Shown here: piece by piece, positions 50,801 to 60,835 of the stretch
Layout: every line of letters begins with the position of its first letter
Position numbering within the stretch: the stretch's first letter is position 1
Origin: Leptasterias polaris
Taxonomy: Eukaryota; Echinodermata; Asteroidea; Forcipulatida; Asteriidae
Assembly: GCA_037783415.1 (NCBI GenBank)
Contig: JAZGTN010000044.1
Coordinates: forward strand, 2,737,501 to 2,801,500
DNA: 64,000 nucleotides
Direction of reading: 5' to 3'
Made by a program: the position numbers and the translations under genes
Notes under the pieces: generated by a model
The model's input: only the letters and a program-made list of their open reading frames with translations
Told to the model about the DNA's origin: nothing
Database searches by the model: none

Positions 50801-51993
50801 CTAATAATAGTAAACACAAGAAAACAAACATAAATTGTAAACATTGTTGAGGTACAATTTCAACGTTTATAGATATACTTCTTATTTTCCTTTCAAAAAA
50901 CCGAAATACGATTGCAACATTAGGCGGTACTCTCACTAGGTATATTCTGTTATTCCTCTATGATATCAACCAGTTTTGTTACACTGTAAAAAATGTTCGT
51001 GTAATTGACCAGGATCCAGGTTGGGGCCTGGTCCACTTCTTGGTCAATATATATAACCCGGAATCTGTGTCAAAGTGACCCAGAAAGGTGTGAAACTGAC
51101 CACTTTTCGGGTTTAGCCTGATCCGGAAATGGGTCAGGTCCCCGGGACCAGGAATCTGGGTAAATTCTGTCCCCGGGTGTTTTTAGAAGGTTTTTTTCCT
51201 AATTAAAGAGAGTTTATAAAAAGAAAAAATCTAAATCAGGACAGGATCTTATTTCCGTATTTCATTAAAACCTGTTTCTAGGACATCTGCATAATAAAGC
51301 AAGCGAAACAATATGAAATGTTTCAGGCACACAATTTCAAAACAGCAGTATGTACTTTGCATTAAGGTCCCAAATTTACTGAACAAAACACGCTCCCAAA
51401 TTGTTGGACTCACATCAAATTGTTCTTTGTTCAAGGTTGTATTGGTGGCGGAAACTGTAACTGTGACGTGCTAAGCCCGCCTGGGTTCTATACGGACTCC
51501 GGCTACATTACCAACAAAGACACGCTGCCCGTCGTGGGCTTGAGATTCAACTATCATGAAGGATATTTTGGCACTGCATTTTACACCGTTGGAGATTTGG
51601 AATGCTTTGGACGCAGAACCAGTAAGTAGCTAATGTTGTTTTTACTAAGCGCTAAAGAATATAAGATATAAGATTCCTGGAGGTAATTTTTTTTCTTCAC
51701 CCCTGGCACCATCGGCGATTTATGCTCCATATAGTGCGCCCTCAGGAGTTTGACAGAGGGGCCATATTTCACAGTGCGTTGTTGGAATAAAGTCTACATT
51801 TTCCATCGAGTTTGAAAAATCGAGTTCTCATTTTAAAATTGTATGCATTTCCTACTGATGTCATTTCGACTATTTTGAAGGTTACAATCTTCGGGAAACT
51901 GCTGGTGGCCCCCATTATTGTGAATATCGGAATAACCAGCCTGGCCACTGTGCCGTTACGAAACCTCTCTGCACTAACCCCTGTAGGGAATGA
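41899..51993 (+). CDS. Membrane-anchored protein with a CNTNAP-type fibrinogen-like region
   Basis: Five exons: 41899-42109, 49078-49221, 49850-50134, 51436-51621, 51881-51993. Introns are GT-AG and all in phase 1, so the joined frame is 312 codons. An in-frame TGA lies upstream of the ATG. Residues 6-25 are a hydrophobic anchor after a short N-terminus, followed by basic WRRRTR and a Thr/Asn-rich stem, suggesting a type II membrane protein. From about residue 75 come CMDMLNSS, DGFFFIDPDG and FQVLC, then WVSWDGRSMSNWGG, CACSLDASC and GNCNCD. These resemble the fibrinogen-like region of contactin-associated/neurexin IV proteins. A Cys-rich tail ends in LCTNPCRE. A role in cell-surface binding is inferred only. 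The last exon is the least certain: a possible GTAGGG donor lies near its stop, and LINE remnants begin about 80 bp beyond. Confidence 0.72.
42531..42602 (+). tRNA. tRNA-like gene, apparent GTC anticodon (Asp), probably a pseudogene or SINE head
   Basis: A 72-nt cloverleaf folds with acceptor GGCTAGA/TCTAGTC (one G-U), D arm GCTC/GAGC, anticodon arm CCGGC/TCCGG (last pair mismatched) and T arm with GTTCAAAT. The A box TAGCTCAGTTGG and B box GGTTCAAATCC fit RNA polymerase III promoters, and TTTTT follows four bases later. The anticodon loop ACGTCAA has C where nearly all tRNAs have U33, which argues against a working tRNA. It lies in the first intron of the 41899 gene, same strand. Confidence 0.6.
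43126..43502. mobile_element. MITE with GGTAATT and AATTACC inverted ends
   Basis: TTAAAGGCGGGGTATACTTT then TGGTAATTGTC at the left is mirrored by GTAATTACCAAAAGTACACC at the right. Internal ACAAACCTGTGAAAATT is shared with 63524-63917. It lies in the long first intron of the 41899 gene. Confidence 0.7.
43830..44270 (+). pseudogene. Decayed C-terminal part of a non-LTR reverse transcriptase
   Basis: Frame pieces read LLQNSCLLHTAPLFEEVKVL near 43910-43970 and YWNSLNMKLKLS to FKRKLKHHL before a TAA near 44270. These resemble the connection and C-terminal segments of LINE reverse transcriptases, interrupted by stops and frame changes. It is a dead insertion in an intron. Confidence 0.45.
44271..48952. 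other. Long intron without supported exons
   Basis: Contents seen are a GGACCTGGACCCGG-type repeat at 44305-44365, an AATAAA-bearing GC-richer block at 46380-47030 that may be a retroelement 3' end, a poly-T run at 48350-48365, and a (TTTAA)n microsatellite at 48438-48465. None is coding on present evidence. Confidence 0.35.
48953..49006 (+). repeat. Three copies of an 18-bp unit just before exon 2
   Basis: ACTAACTTTTTAAAGCAA is repeated three times, about 70 bp upstream of the acceptor of the 49078 exon. The ACTAAC core is branch-point-like, so the array supplies three candidate branch sites. Confidence 0.8.
50293..50572. mobile_element. Hairpin MITE, copy 2
   Basis: The arms carry ATTCCTCAGACT, GACAGTTG and GGGGCAAGCTTTT and their complements, in the same order as in copy 1 at 8908-9208. 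It sits in the third intron of the 41899 gene. Confidence 0.75.
50985..51190. mobile_element. ACACTGTAAAAAAT repeat with GGGACC palindromes
   Basis: It begins ACACTGTAAAAAATGTTCG and contains many GACCAGG, GACCC and CCCCGGGACC words. Similar short blocks lie at 6870-6960, 33506-33580 and 44305-44365. Confidence 0.5.
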
Positions 51994-52435
51994 TATTCAA
52001 AACGAATATCTGTTTACACGGTCATCCAACCCTTTAAAATCATGCCTGCTTTTGAGGATTTTGTATGTGTTGTCATTTTGTAATGCAAAATCTCATTTAC
52101 AGTACAGAAATCCTATATAATTATGTATCATTGGAAAGCTTACATATATCACAACTGAATCGACTCCAACGTCTACAAAACAATGCAGCCAGAGTAGTTA
52201 CATTATCCAAAAAGAGTGTAAGCATATGCTCTCTTCTGAAACAACTTCACTGGCTCCCAATTGAACAGCGGATTAAATACAAAATTGGCTTGCTTGTGTT
52301 TAAGGCGATGAATGGTTATTCCCCGTCTTATATATGTGATCTTGTGCAGCCATATGTACGGAGCTCCACGAGGGCCATGCCACTTATCTAGATAACGACA
52401 TAATTTATCTTGCCAAGTCAACTTTTTAAAACGAA

Positions 52436-52935
52436 AAAGTCGACTTATCCTGATAATTTATCTCACCAAGACGACTTCCTAAAACTAAAAGGTTGACTTA
52501 TCCTGATAATTTATTTCACCAAGACGACTTCCTAAAACTAAGAAGTCGACTTATACTGATAATTTATCTCACCAAGACGACTTCCTAAAACTAAGAAGTC
52601 GACTTATCCTGATAATTTATCTCACCAAGACGACTTCCTAAAACTAAGAAGTCGACTTATACTGATAATTTATCTCACCAAGACGACTTCCTAAAACTAA
52701 GAAGTCGACTTATCCTGATAATTTATCTCACCAAGACGACTTCCTAAACCTAAGAAGTCGACTAATCCTGATAATTTATCTCACCAAGACGACTTCCTAA
52801 AACTAAGAAGTCGTTTTATCCTGATAATTTATCTCACCAAGACGACTTACTAAAACTAAGAAGTCGACTTATCCTGATAATTTATCACACCAAGACGACT
52901 TCCTAAAACTAAGAAGTCGACTTGTCCCGATAATC
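52436..52935 (+). repeat. 53-bp tandem array, left arm
   Basis: About nine units of AAGTCGACTTATCCTGATAA, then TTTATCTCACCAAGACGACT, then TCCTAAAACTAAG. Each unit holds the palindrome AAGTCGACTT. The inverted counterpart is 59800-60350. Confidence 0.9.
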
Positions 52936-52999
52936 TCACTAACACGAGGTCTTAAAGTGACCATCCGCATTTCCGAGTTTCCGAGATTATTATCTCGGA

Positions 53000-53610
53000 A
53001 AGGTGGAATACTGAGATAAAAATCATGGAACGACAGAATTGTTATCAAGGAAAGACGGATTTCCGAGATAACTATCATGTAACGACAGAATTGTTATCAA
53101 GGAAAGATGGATTACCGAGATAACTTTCATGGAAAGCCAGAATTGTTATCAAGGAAAGACGGATTTCCGAAATAACTTTCATGGAAAGACAGAATTGTTA
53201 TCAAGGAAAGACGGATTTCCGAGATAACTATCATGGAACGACAGAATTGTTGTTATCAAGGAAAGATGGATTACCGAGATAACATTCATGGAAAGACAGA
53301 ATTGTTATCAAGGAAAGACGGATTTCCGAAATAACTTTCATGGAAAGACAGAATTGTTATCAAGGAAAGACGGATTTCCGAGATAACTATCATGGAACGA
53401 CAGAATTGTTATCAAGGAAAGATGGATTACCGAGATAACATTCATGGAAAGACAGAATTGTTATCAAGGAAAGACGGGTAACCGAGATAACTTCCCTGGA
53501 AAGACAGAACTATTATCAAGGAAAGACGGATTTCCGAGATAACTTTCATGGAAAGTCATAATAATTATCAAGGAAAGACAGATTTTTGAGATAAATCATG
53601 GAACGACAGA
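53000..53610 (+). repeat. 52-bp tandem array, left arm
   Basis: About eleven units of GAAAGACGGATTTCCGAGAT, then AACTTTCATGGAAAGACAGA, then ATTGTTATCAAG. Sequence variants alternate along the array. The inverted counterpart is 59150-59710. Confidence 0.9.
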
Positions 53611-54789
53611 ATCATAAGTATCGTAGAAAGAAGGATTACTGCAGACGATAGGCGGATACCGTGCATGCTCCACAAACGACTCTCGAGCTCAAACACACAA
53701 TCAATACATGTTCTTTTACTGCACAAAATGGCGACTTCCAGCGATGACACTGCTGACACTGGGTGACTGCAATAAGCCCAACCGTGATGGTTAACACTTT
53801 CCTGATAGTTGGTCATTTGGAAAAACTCTTTACCCATACCACTTGGTAAAAATAATTTACTCGGTTTTAACTTATTACCAATAGATGGTCTCTTGTTCTC
53901 CATTATATTGGTTTAAAAAGTGTTTAACCAACATCGAGGCTTGATTTTAACCTTTATTTTGAGTAAGCACAACCTAATCCAAAGTGAAACCCTCCCAAAT
54001 AATATTGTGAATCAATGGCCTGGGCCAACAGCTATCTTGGATTAAAGCCTAGGTTCTTTAATATGCAGTTGTTATAGCAGTTGTAAAACCTATGTGTATT
54101 AATCGCGCGCTTTCGAAAATCTTGGAATTGTTCCAAACAAACTGTCATCCCAGTTTGGAAAATCACTCCTGAAATGGGTAAAACAACATTGTTTACCTCA
54201 AGCATGCGTAACTTTTGCCCAACAGGAGGTAAAAATTAACTGAAAATGAGGTAAACTGCTCCTCGTGGAAACATTTTACCCATAATGCAAAGTGTACCAT
54301 ACATTCGGACATAGAAGGTCGCAGGCACAAATCACAATCAAAGATTGACTGGGTGGACGTAATTATGTTGCTGCAGGGCCGTTGATGTCTGATGTTCATG
54401 TAACCAAAGTTGCCAAGAAAGAGTTTTGGCCCTGTGGTAGTTATTCTACGAAAGCCCATTAGCGCCACAGAAAAAAATAGACATTAGGTGTTTGTCAACA
54501 AACACAAAGCTGTTCCGTGTATTATTGTTTTTATTAAGCACTCCAGACCTTTGAAGTTGGTCTGACTTTCAGATAGAAGACCCTTATTAATTCACCTTTG
54601 ACATGCTCCTATTTTGACTTTATGTGCCTATTGTAAGAATTTAAATGTTGGTGACAAGACATCATGTGCACTCATGGATGGCTACTTTATTCGATGACTC
54701 AGCACATGTGACATTGGTCAAGTCTCAACACAAGGTGGCGCTATAACATTTACATGAAGCATGATCATAGATTCTTACACCTATCACAA

Positions 54790-56943
54790 ATAGGCAGCGA
54801 CAGAAGTCACTGATTGGATTCAGATTGGTATGGATCTGTTTGTCCCCTCTCGAACCTATCAAGTCAAACCTCATTCCAATCCTTGGTTTACCCCCACTTG
54901 TGCTGCTGCTATTGCACATCGGAATCATTATTTTCACCAATTTCATCGTGTTGGCTCTACTGAGGCTCGACATAAAATTTCGTCTTGCTAGCAACCACTG
55001 CAAAAAAGTGCTGGAGAGCGCTAAGTGCCAGTATGCCGAGTCTCTCCGTGATAGTATAACTACTCAACGTCTTGGTAGCAAGGATATCTGGAGAATTGCT
55101 AACAGTGTCCTCAACAGAAGCAAATCTACAATTCCAGTCCTGTTTAATGGCCCCGAAGTACTTACTTCTCCGTCGGATAAAGCCAATCTCTTTGCTGAAA
55201 GATTTGCTGCCAACTCCACTCTTGATGACTCGGGCCACAATCTGCCAGATTTTCCTCTCCGGACTGATAGCATCATCTCCTCTGTCATTATCACACCTAA
55301 GATGGTAGCTAAGGTTATCAAACATCTTGACACGTCTAAAGCCACTGGACCTGACAGTATCCCTGTTCTTGTCCTGAAAATGTGTTCACCGGAATTGTCC
55401 TCAGTTCTGTCTAAACTGTATAACCTTTGCCTCTCAAATTCAACATTTCCTTCTGATTGGAAAGCAGCCTCCGTTGTCCCAGTTTTCAAAGGCTCTGGTG
55501 AAAAGTCTGACCCCTCTAACTATCGACCTATTAGCCTCCTTCCAATCATCAGCAAGGTGTTTGAATGTCTCATTAACCAGCATCTCATGGATTACCTTGA
55601 AACTAACACACTACTAGCCGACGTCCAATATGGATTCCGGCACTCTCGATCTACTGGCGACTTTTTGTCTTTGGTCACTGAGCACCTGAACAGGATATTA
55701 GATCTCTGTGGTGAGGCAAGGCTTGTTGCTCTTGATATTTCTAAGGCCTTTGATCGAGTCTGGCACAAGGGTCTCATCCATAAGCTCAAGTCCTATGGCA
55801 TCTGTGCTCAACTTCTCAATCTAATCTCAGATTTTCTTAGCGATCGAAAATTCACTGTTGTTCACGAGGGTCAGTCCTCGTCCGTCCACAGCGTCAACGC
55901 AGGTGTCCCGCAAGGCTCTGTATTGGGACCAACTCTGTTCCTGCTTTATATTAATGATCTGCCTGATTCTATTTCATCTCAGATTGCCATCTACGCTGAT
56001 GACACAACCCTGTATACAACGTACCCTGGTCCCCGGTTTTCCACTCGTCAAGCCCAAGCTAGTAATGATCTCAACCATGATCTTACAAATGTCAATAATT
56101 GGGGGATCAAATGGCTTGTCACCTTTAACGAAAGGAAAACTCACCTGTTATCTGTGTCAAGATCTACATCTAAATCATCTGTTCGTTCTACCTTGTTTAT
56201 GAATTCTACATCTCTTCAGGAAGTTAGTGACATCAGGTTACTTGGTCTCGACATCACCAATAAACTCTCCTGGGTCAAGTACATTGGTGATGTTGCAAAA
56301 AGGGCCTCTCAACGCGTAGGTTGTCTATACCGTGCGCGGAAATGCCTTCCCCCCTCTGCCATTCTTTACTTATACAAGACGACTATCCGCCCTGTTATGG
56401 AGTACTGTTGTCACATCTGGTCCGGTGCTCCTGCCTGTCACCTTTCTCTGCTGGACAGAATACAGCGTCGAGTTGTTAACCTGGTGGGCAAAGAATTGTC
56501 ATCTTCCTTGGAACCCCTCTCGCATCGTCGAAATGTATCTTCATTGAGCCTGTTTTACAGATACTATCACGGCGTGTGTTCCAATGGTCTTTCGTTGGTC
56601 GTCCCTGTTGACCGTCCCGCACAACGAACCACTCGCACCTCTGTCAAATCCCATCCTCATACAGTCGTGACTCCCAAAAGCAGGACCAAGATGTACGCTA
56701 CGAGTTTCTTTCCACGTACTGCCTCACTCTGGAACTCCTTGCCTGCATCCTGTTTCCCTGCTGTCTATAATTTGTCTCAGTTTAAGCGCAATGTGAATAG
56801 GTTTCTGTTCTCATAATTCTCTGCGCTTTCTTTTCCTTTTCTCTTCTTTTTTTAGCCCTCACCTCGAGTGGCCTTTGGGCCTTGTGTTGGGCGACTTCCG
56901 TAAAAAAAATAAAAAATAAAAAAATGTTAATTTTGGTTTTTCA
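54790..56943 (+). mobile_element. Jockey-like LINE, 5'-truncated, in the foldback centre
   Basis: A 31-bp direct repeat starting GCATGATCATAGATT borders it (54759-54789, 56944-56974, two mismatches). The body holds the reverse transcriptase ORF and a 3' UTR with CACCTCGAGTGGCC, then an A-rich tail at about 56903-56923. After the tail, 19 bases (TGTTAATTTTGGTTTTTCA) repeat sequence that also follows the right target copy. The endonuclease part is missing. Confidence 0.88.
54806..56816 (+). pseudogene. Jockey-like LINE reverse transcriptase ORF with one frameshift
   Basis: The frame opening before MDLFVPSRTYQ runs from about 54806 through NPWFTPTCAAAIAHRN, then breaks at an AAAATTT near 54973-54980. 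One extra A appears to shift it into the second frame, which stays open to the TAA at 56814-56816. The long part has the reverse transcriptase signature: SNYRPISLLPIISKVFE, LDISKAFDRVWH, NAGVPQGSVLGP and YADDTTLY (catalytic aspartates), then a C-terminal region ending SLWNSLPASCFP and NRFLFS. It would reverse-transcribe LINE RNA at a nicked target, but without an endonuclease and with the frameshift this copy cannot act alone. The single frameshift and few other defects imply a young insertion. Confidence 0.88.
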
Positions 56944-57276
56944 GCATGATCATAGATTATTACACTTATCACAATATTGTTAATTTTGGTTTTTCACCCC
57001 CAAATCCAACACTGACCGTATAGCCATGGAAAAGGTGATTTCTCCTTTCTACACCTTTCCTCAATCGGCTCTATATTTACCCTATTTGCAACCCCCACCA
57101 AGTTTTTTGTATTATACACGGTGATTTCCCGAAGTATTAATGCGTTCGCGCATAGAACCCTAATACATGTGGTTTTCAGGCGAATGGGTCCCCAGCGCAA
57201 ACGCGTCTGCCACACCCGCGCAACATCGTCCCACGTTTACGGTAAAACCTGAATAATGAACTGAGCGCTGATACAC

Positions 57277-57442
57277 TTAGTCTTGACACAAGACGTCAAG
57301 GATCGATAGTAGATAGTGTACTGCTCAGTTACAACTCGTTGTATGGATAATTCAAGTCACAAGAGGGCGCGCTATAACGAGTCTTAACCGAGCGCAGCAC
57401 ACTATATCCACCATCGATCACGGACGTCTTGGGCCAAGACTA
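57277..57442. mobile_element. Hairpin MITE related to the 508 and 4963 repeats
   Basis: TAGTCTTGACACAAGACGTC at the left is mirrored by GACGTCTTGGGCCAAGACTA at the right. GATCGATAGTAGATAGTGTA and ACTCGTTGTA also have inverted partners. The TAGTCTTG and CAAGACGTC ends are shared with 508-614 and 4963-5098. Confidence 0.65.
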
Positions 57443-58300
57443 TGATACCCACGACGTTCGATTATTGTGAGTAAACTTAGACTTGTGTAAGTCGACGACA
57501 GAAATGATGACTCTATGTATATTTTACAAAAAACGCAACAACACGGGTCATAAATGGGTTTAGGACTTGATCGCCAGTTGCAAAAAGGAATTAAGAGCAC
57601 CGTTAAACTCGTATAGCGCCCTCAATAAAATTTCTCCTTCTCGTTAATAAACACATATCAAATTCTAGGCAGAGGTACCCATGGCGTTAAAAATTTGCCT
57701 GAGAATTTGGGTTTTTTCTACCGACAATGTTTTAATAAGTTTTGAGGCTTTTAAACTGACCGTCAATGAAATCTTTCTCGTTTTAAGAAACATTTGTGTA
57801 ATCTAGGACGATAAATTTGAGCTTAATTGAAAAACTATGTTTCTAGAAGTCGGATTTGTTTTCACTATCTCCATGTGTTTTGAACACTGGCGAAAACGCG
57901 CAATAAAAAACGTCATTGTGACATCGTCCATTATTTCAGGCCGAAAAGCACATCTACAGTATCCCAGAAGTTTAAAACTGAAAAAAGTAAGTTTGACGAT
58001 CGGGGGTAAACTTTTTGAGATATGGTGCTAACAAGGTTGGCTAATTAAATATTCACCTCGCTGTTAAGTGGCTAAAAGAATTTTAACATTCTTATAACAT
58101 TTAGAGATAAGTTTATATTCTAAGCTTCAATTTGATATGGGATCTAACTCTTTAGTATTTACAGATTAGGATATTAGGAACCAACAAAAAACGTGTACAG
58201 ATGCTATGGGATTTAGGCGGAAACAAAGAAATAGAAAAATAATAAAAATCTCGACGAAAACAATAGCTGTTCCGACTGCTAGTCGGAACTGCTAATAAAA
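57443..58300. other. Foldback centre without a gene
   Basis: AT-rich sequence between the LINE and the right-hand hairpin element. No transposase motif or open frame of note is visible. Confidence 0.4.
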
Positions 58301-58752
58301 TCAAATCCGTTATTACGGATTCGCAATCCGTTATTACGGATTCGCAATCCATTATTATGGTAGGGGCAAACCATAATGATGTGACGGTACACAGCCGTTT
58401 GTGATAGTTTGCAACAGTTTGCAGGCCGACTGGAACGATTGCGTCCGCACATTGATGTCAATATGGCGGCGCTCTGTAATGAAGATGGCGACACTGTATG
58501 AATTATATTTTTTGTAAATTGGTTTTTGCTGAAATGTAGGTAAAATTTAGTCCTCGTAGTACATCACGACTTCAACTAATTGAGTTGTTACTTCAACTAT
58601 ACTTAAAAAAGTTAGGCAGAATAAACAATTTACCTAACGCAAATAGCGCCATCAAGGGATCCTCGAGTGGATCCGTAATAATGGATTGCGAATCCGTAAT
58701 AACGGATTGCGAATCCATAAACGGATTGCGAATCCGTAATAACGGATTTAAT
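58300..58752. mobile_element. Small inverted-repeat element built from palindromic 18-21-bp units
   Basis: Units of AATCCGTTATTACGGATTCGC occur at 58304-58360 and, inverted, at 58668-58752 (three to four copies). Each contains a TTATTACGGATT motif close to a palindrome. It lies against the inner edge of the right foldback arm. Confidence 0.65.
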
Positions 58753-59149
58753 TTTTTTTTTTTTTTGTGGCGCTAATGGGCTTTCGTAGAATAACTACCA
58801 CAGGGCCAAAACTCATTCTTGGCAACTTTGGTTACGTGAACATCAGACATCAACGGCCCTGCAGCAACATAATTACGTCCACCCCGTCCATCTTTGATTG
58901 TGTTTTACCCATTTCAGTGGTATGGGTAAAAAAAATTCCGAATGACCAAATATCAGGAAAGTTTTAACCATCACGGTTGGGCTTATTGCAGTCAACCAGT
59001 GTCAGCAGTGTCATCGCTAGAAGTCGCCATTTTGTGCAGTAAAAGAACATGTATTGTTTGCAGTGTGTGTTTGAGCTCGAGAGTCGCCTGTGGAGCATGC
59101 ACGGTATCCGCCTATCGTCTGCAGTAATCCTTCTTTCTACGATACTTAT

Positions 59150-59710
59150 TCTGTCGTTCCATGATTTATCTCAGAAATCTGTCTTTCCTTGATAATTATT
59201 ATGACTTTCCATGAAAGTTATCTCGGAAATCCGTCTTTCCTTGATAATAGTTCTGTCTTTCCAGGGAAGTTATCTCGGTTACCCGTCTTTCCTTGATAAC
59301 AATTCTGTCTTTCCATGAATGTTATCTCGGTAATCCATCTTTCCTTGATAACAATTCTGTCGTTCCATGATAGTTATCTCGGAAATCCGTCTTTCCTTGA
59401 TAACAATTCTGTCTTTCCATGAAAGTTATTTCGGAAATCCGTCTTTCCTTGATAACAATTCTGTCTTTCCATGAATGTTATCTCGGTAATCCATCTTTCC
59501 TTGATAACAACAATTCTGTCGTTCCATGATAGTTATCTCGGAAATCCGTCTTTCCTTGATAACAATTCTGTCTTTCCATGAAAGTTATTTCGGAAATCCG
59601 TCTTTCCTTGATAACAATTCTGTCGTTCCATGATAGTTATCTCGGTAATCCATCTTTCCTTGATAACAATTCTGTCGTTCCATGATTTTTATCTCAGTAT
59701 TCCACCTTTC
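59150..59710 (-). repeat. 52-bp tandem array, right arm
   Basis: Inverted counterpart of 53000-53610 with the same unit and the same kinds of variants, including a unit with the extra CAA in GATAACAACAATTCTGTCG that matches ATTGTTGTTATC in the left arm. Confidence 0.9.
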
Positions 59711-59799
59711 CGAGATAATAATCTCGGAAACTCGGAAATGGGGATGGTCACTTTAAGCTTCCGTACACCGCCCTGCGAAGACCTCGTGTAGTGAGATTA

Positions 59800-60350
59800 T
59801 CGGGACAAGTCGACTTCTTAGTTTTAGGAAGTGTTCTTGGTGAGATAAATTATCAGGATAAGTCGACTTCTTAGTTTTAGGAAGTCGTCTTGGTGAGATA
59901 AATTATCAGGATAAGTCGACTTCCTAGTTTTAGGAAGTCGTCTTGGTGAGATAAATTATCAGGATAAGTCGACTTCTTAGTTTTAGGAAGTCGTCTTGGT
60001 GAGATAATTTATCAGGATAAGTCGACTTCTTAGTTTTAGGAAGTCGTCTTGGTGAGATAAATTATCAGGATAAGTCGACTTCCTAGTTTTAGGAAGTCGT
60101 CTTGGTGAGATAAATTATCAGGATAAGTCGACTTCTTAGTTTTAGGAAGTCGTCTTGGTGAGATAAATTATCAGGATAAGTCGACTTCTTAGTTTTAGGA
60201 AGTCGTCTTGGTGAGATAAATTATCAGGATAAGTCGACTTCTTAGTTTTAGGAAGTCGTCTTGGTGAGATAAATTATCAGGATAAGTCAACCTTTTAGTT
60301 TTAGGAAGTCGTCTTGGTGAGATAAATTATCAGGATAAGTCGACTTTTTC
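59800..60350 (-). repeat. 53-bp tandem array, right arm
   Basis: About ten units, inverted relative to 52436-52935, with AAGTCGACTTCTTAGTTTTA then GGAAGTCGTCTTGGTGAGAT then AAATTATCAGGAT. Confidence 0.9.
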
Positions 60351-60835
60351 TTTTTAAAAAGTTGACTTGGCAAGATAAATTATGTCGTTATCTAGATAAG
60401 TGGCATGGCCCTCGTGGAGCTCCGTACATATGTTCCAACACGAGAAAACCTACGCTCTGCAGACAAATTTCTGCTTGAAGAACACAGGGCACGCAACTCT
60501 TGGGGAGAGCGTTCATTTCAAGTCGCAGCAGCAAAGATATGGAATGGTCTTCCACACAAAGTCCGGGCAGCTGTCACAACTGATACATTCAAATCAGCAC
60601 TCAAAACACATCTGTTCAACATGCACAACTAACCATTGCCTTTGACATTATTTTGATATGGACATGTGAATTTGACCACAGAGCATAATAACTATAACTA
60701 TTTTATTAGATGTCACGAGCAGTGCACTTGGAGCTCAACTGACTAGAGTGCAGATTTTTGAGCAAGCGCCATGAGCGCCTGCATTGGCGGATACCGGCGC
60801 TATATAAGACTTCGATTATTATTATTATTATTATA

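Larger units (their letters stand above)
52358..60426. mobile_element. Foldback element with long tandem-repeat arms, 8.07 kb
   Basis: CATATGT is repeated at 52351-52357 and 60427-60433. The ends ACGGAGCTCCACGAGGG and CCCTCGTGGAGCTCCGT are inverted and continue as arms: left 52358-54479, right 58759-60426. The first 90 bp of the arms differ by about one base. Each arm carries, from outside in, a 53-bp tandem array, a 52-bp tandem array and unique sequence. The right arm lacks about 450 bp of the inner part, between ACTTGGTAAAAA- and CTGAAATGGG-like points. The architecture recalls foldback elements such as FB/Galileo of flies and TU of sea urchins. No transposase is seen in the 4.3-kb centre, which holds a LINE and MITEs. 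It disrupts a LINE tail. Confidence 0.88.
52075..60835 (+). pseudogene. 5'-truncated LINE tail (CR1/L2-like), split by a foldback element
   Basis: The left part (52075-52357) encodes the C-terminal side of a non-LTR reverse transcriptase: LNRLQRLQNNAARVV, LHWLPIEQRIKYKIG and FKAMNGYSPSYI. The right part (from 60434) continues as PTRENLRSADKFLL, RSFQVAAAKIWNGLP and FKSALKTHLF to a TAA, then a 3' UTR ending GCGCTATATAAGA and (ATT)n at about 60815-60835. Between them lies the foldback at 52358-60426. Skipping it and one copy of the 7-bp duplication brings the two parts into one frame. The copy lacks the endonuclease and most of the polymerase, so it was dead on arrival. Confidence 0.8.

Noticed and set aside
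52436..53610. CRISPR-like arrays
   Set aside because: The units are contiguous tandem repeats without unique spacers, are mirrored in a transposon arm and lie in a eukaryotic genome.
54957..55489. Minus-strand frames opposite the reverse transcriptase
   Set aside because: They are antisense shadows of a clearly coding plus-strand frame.
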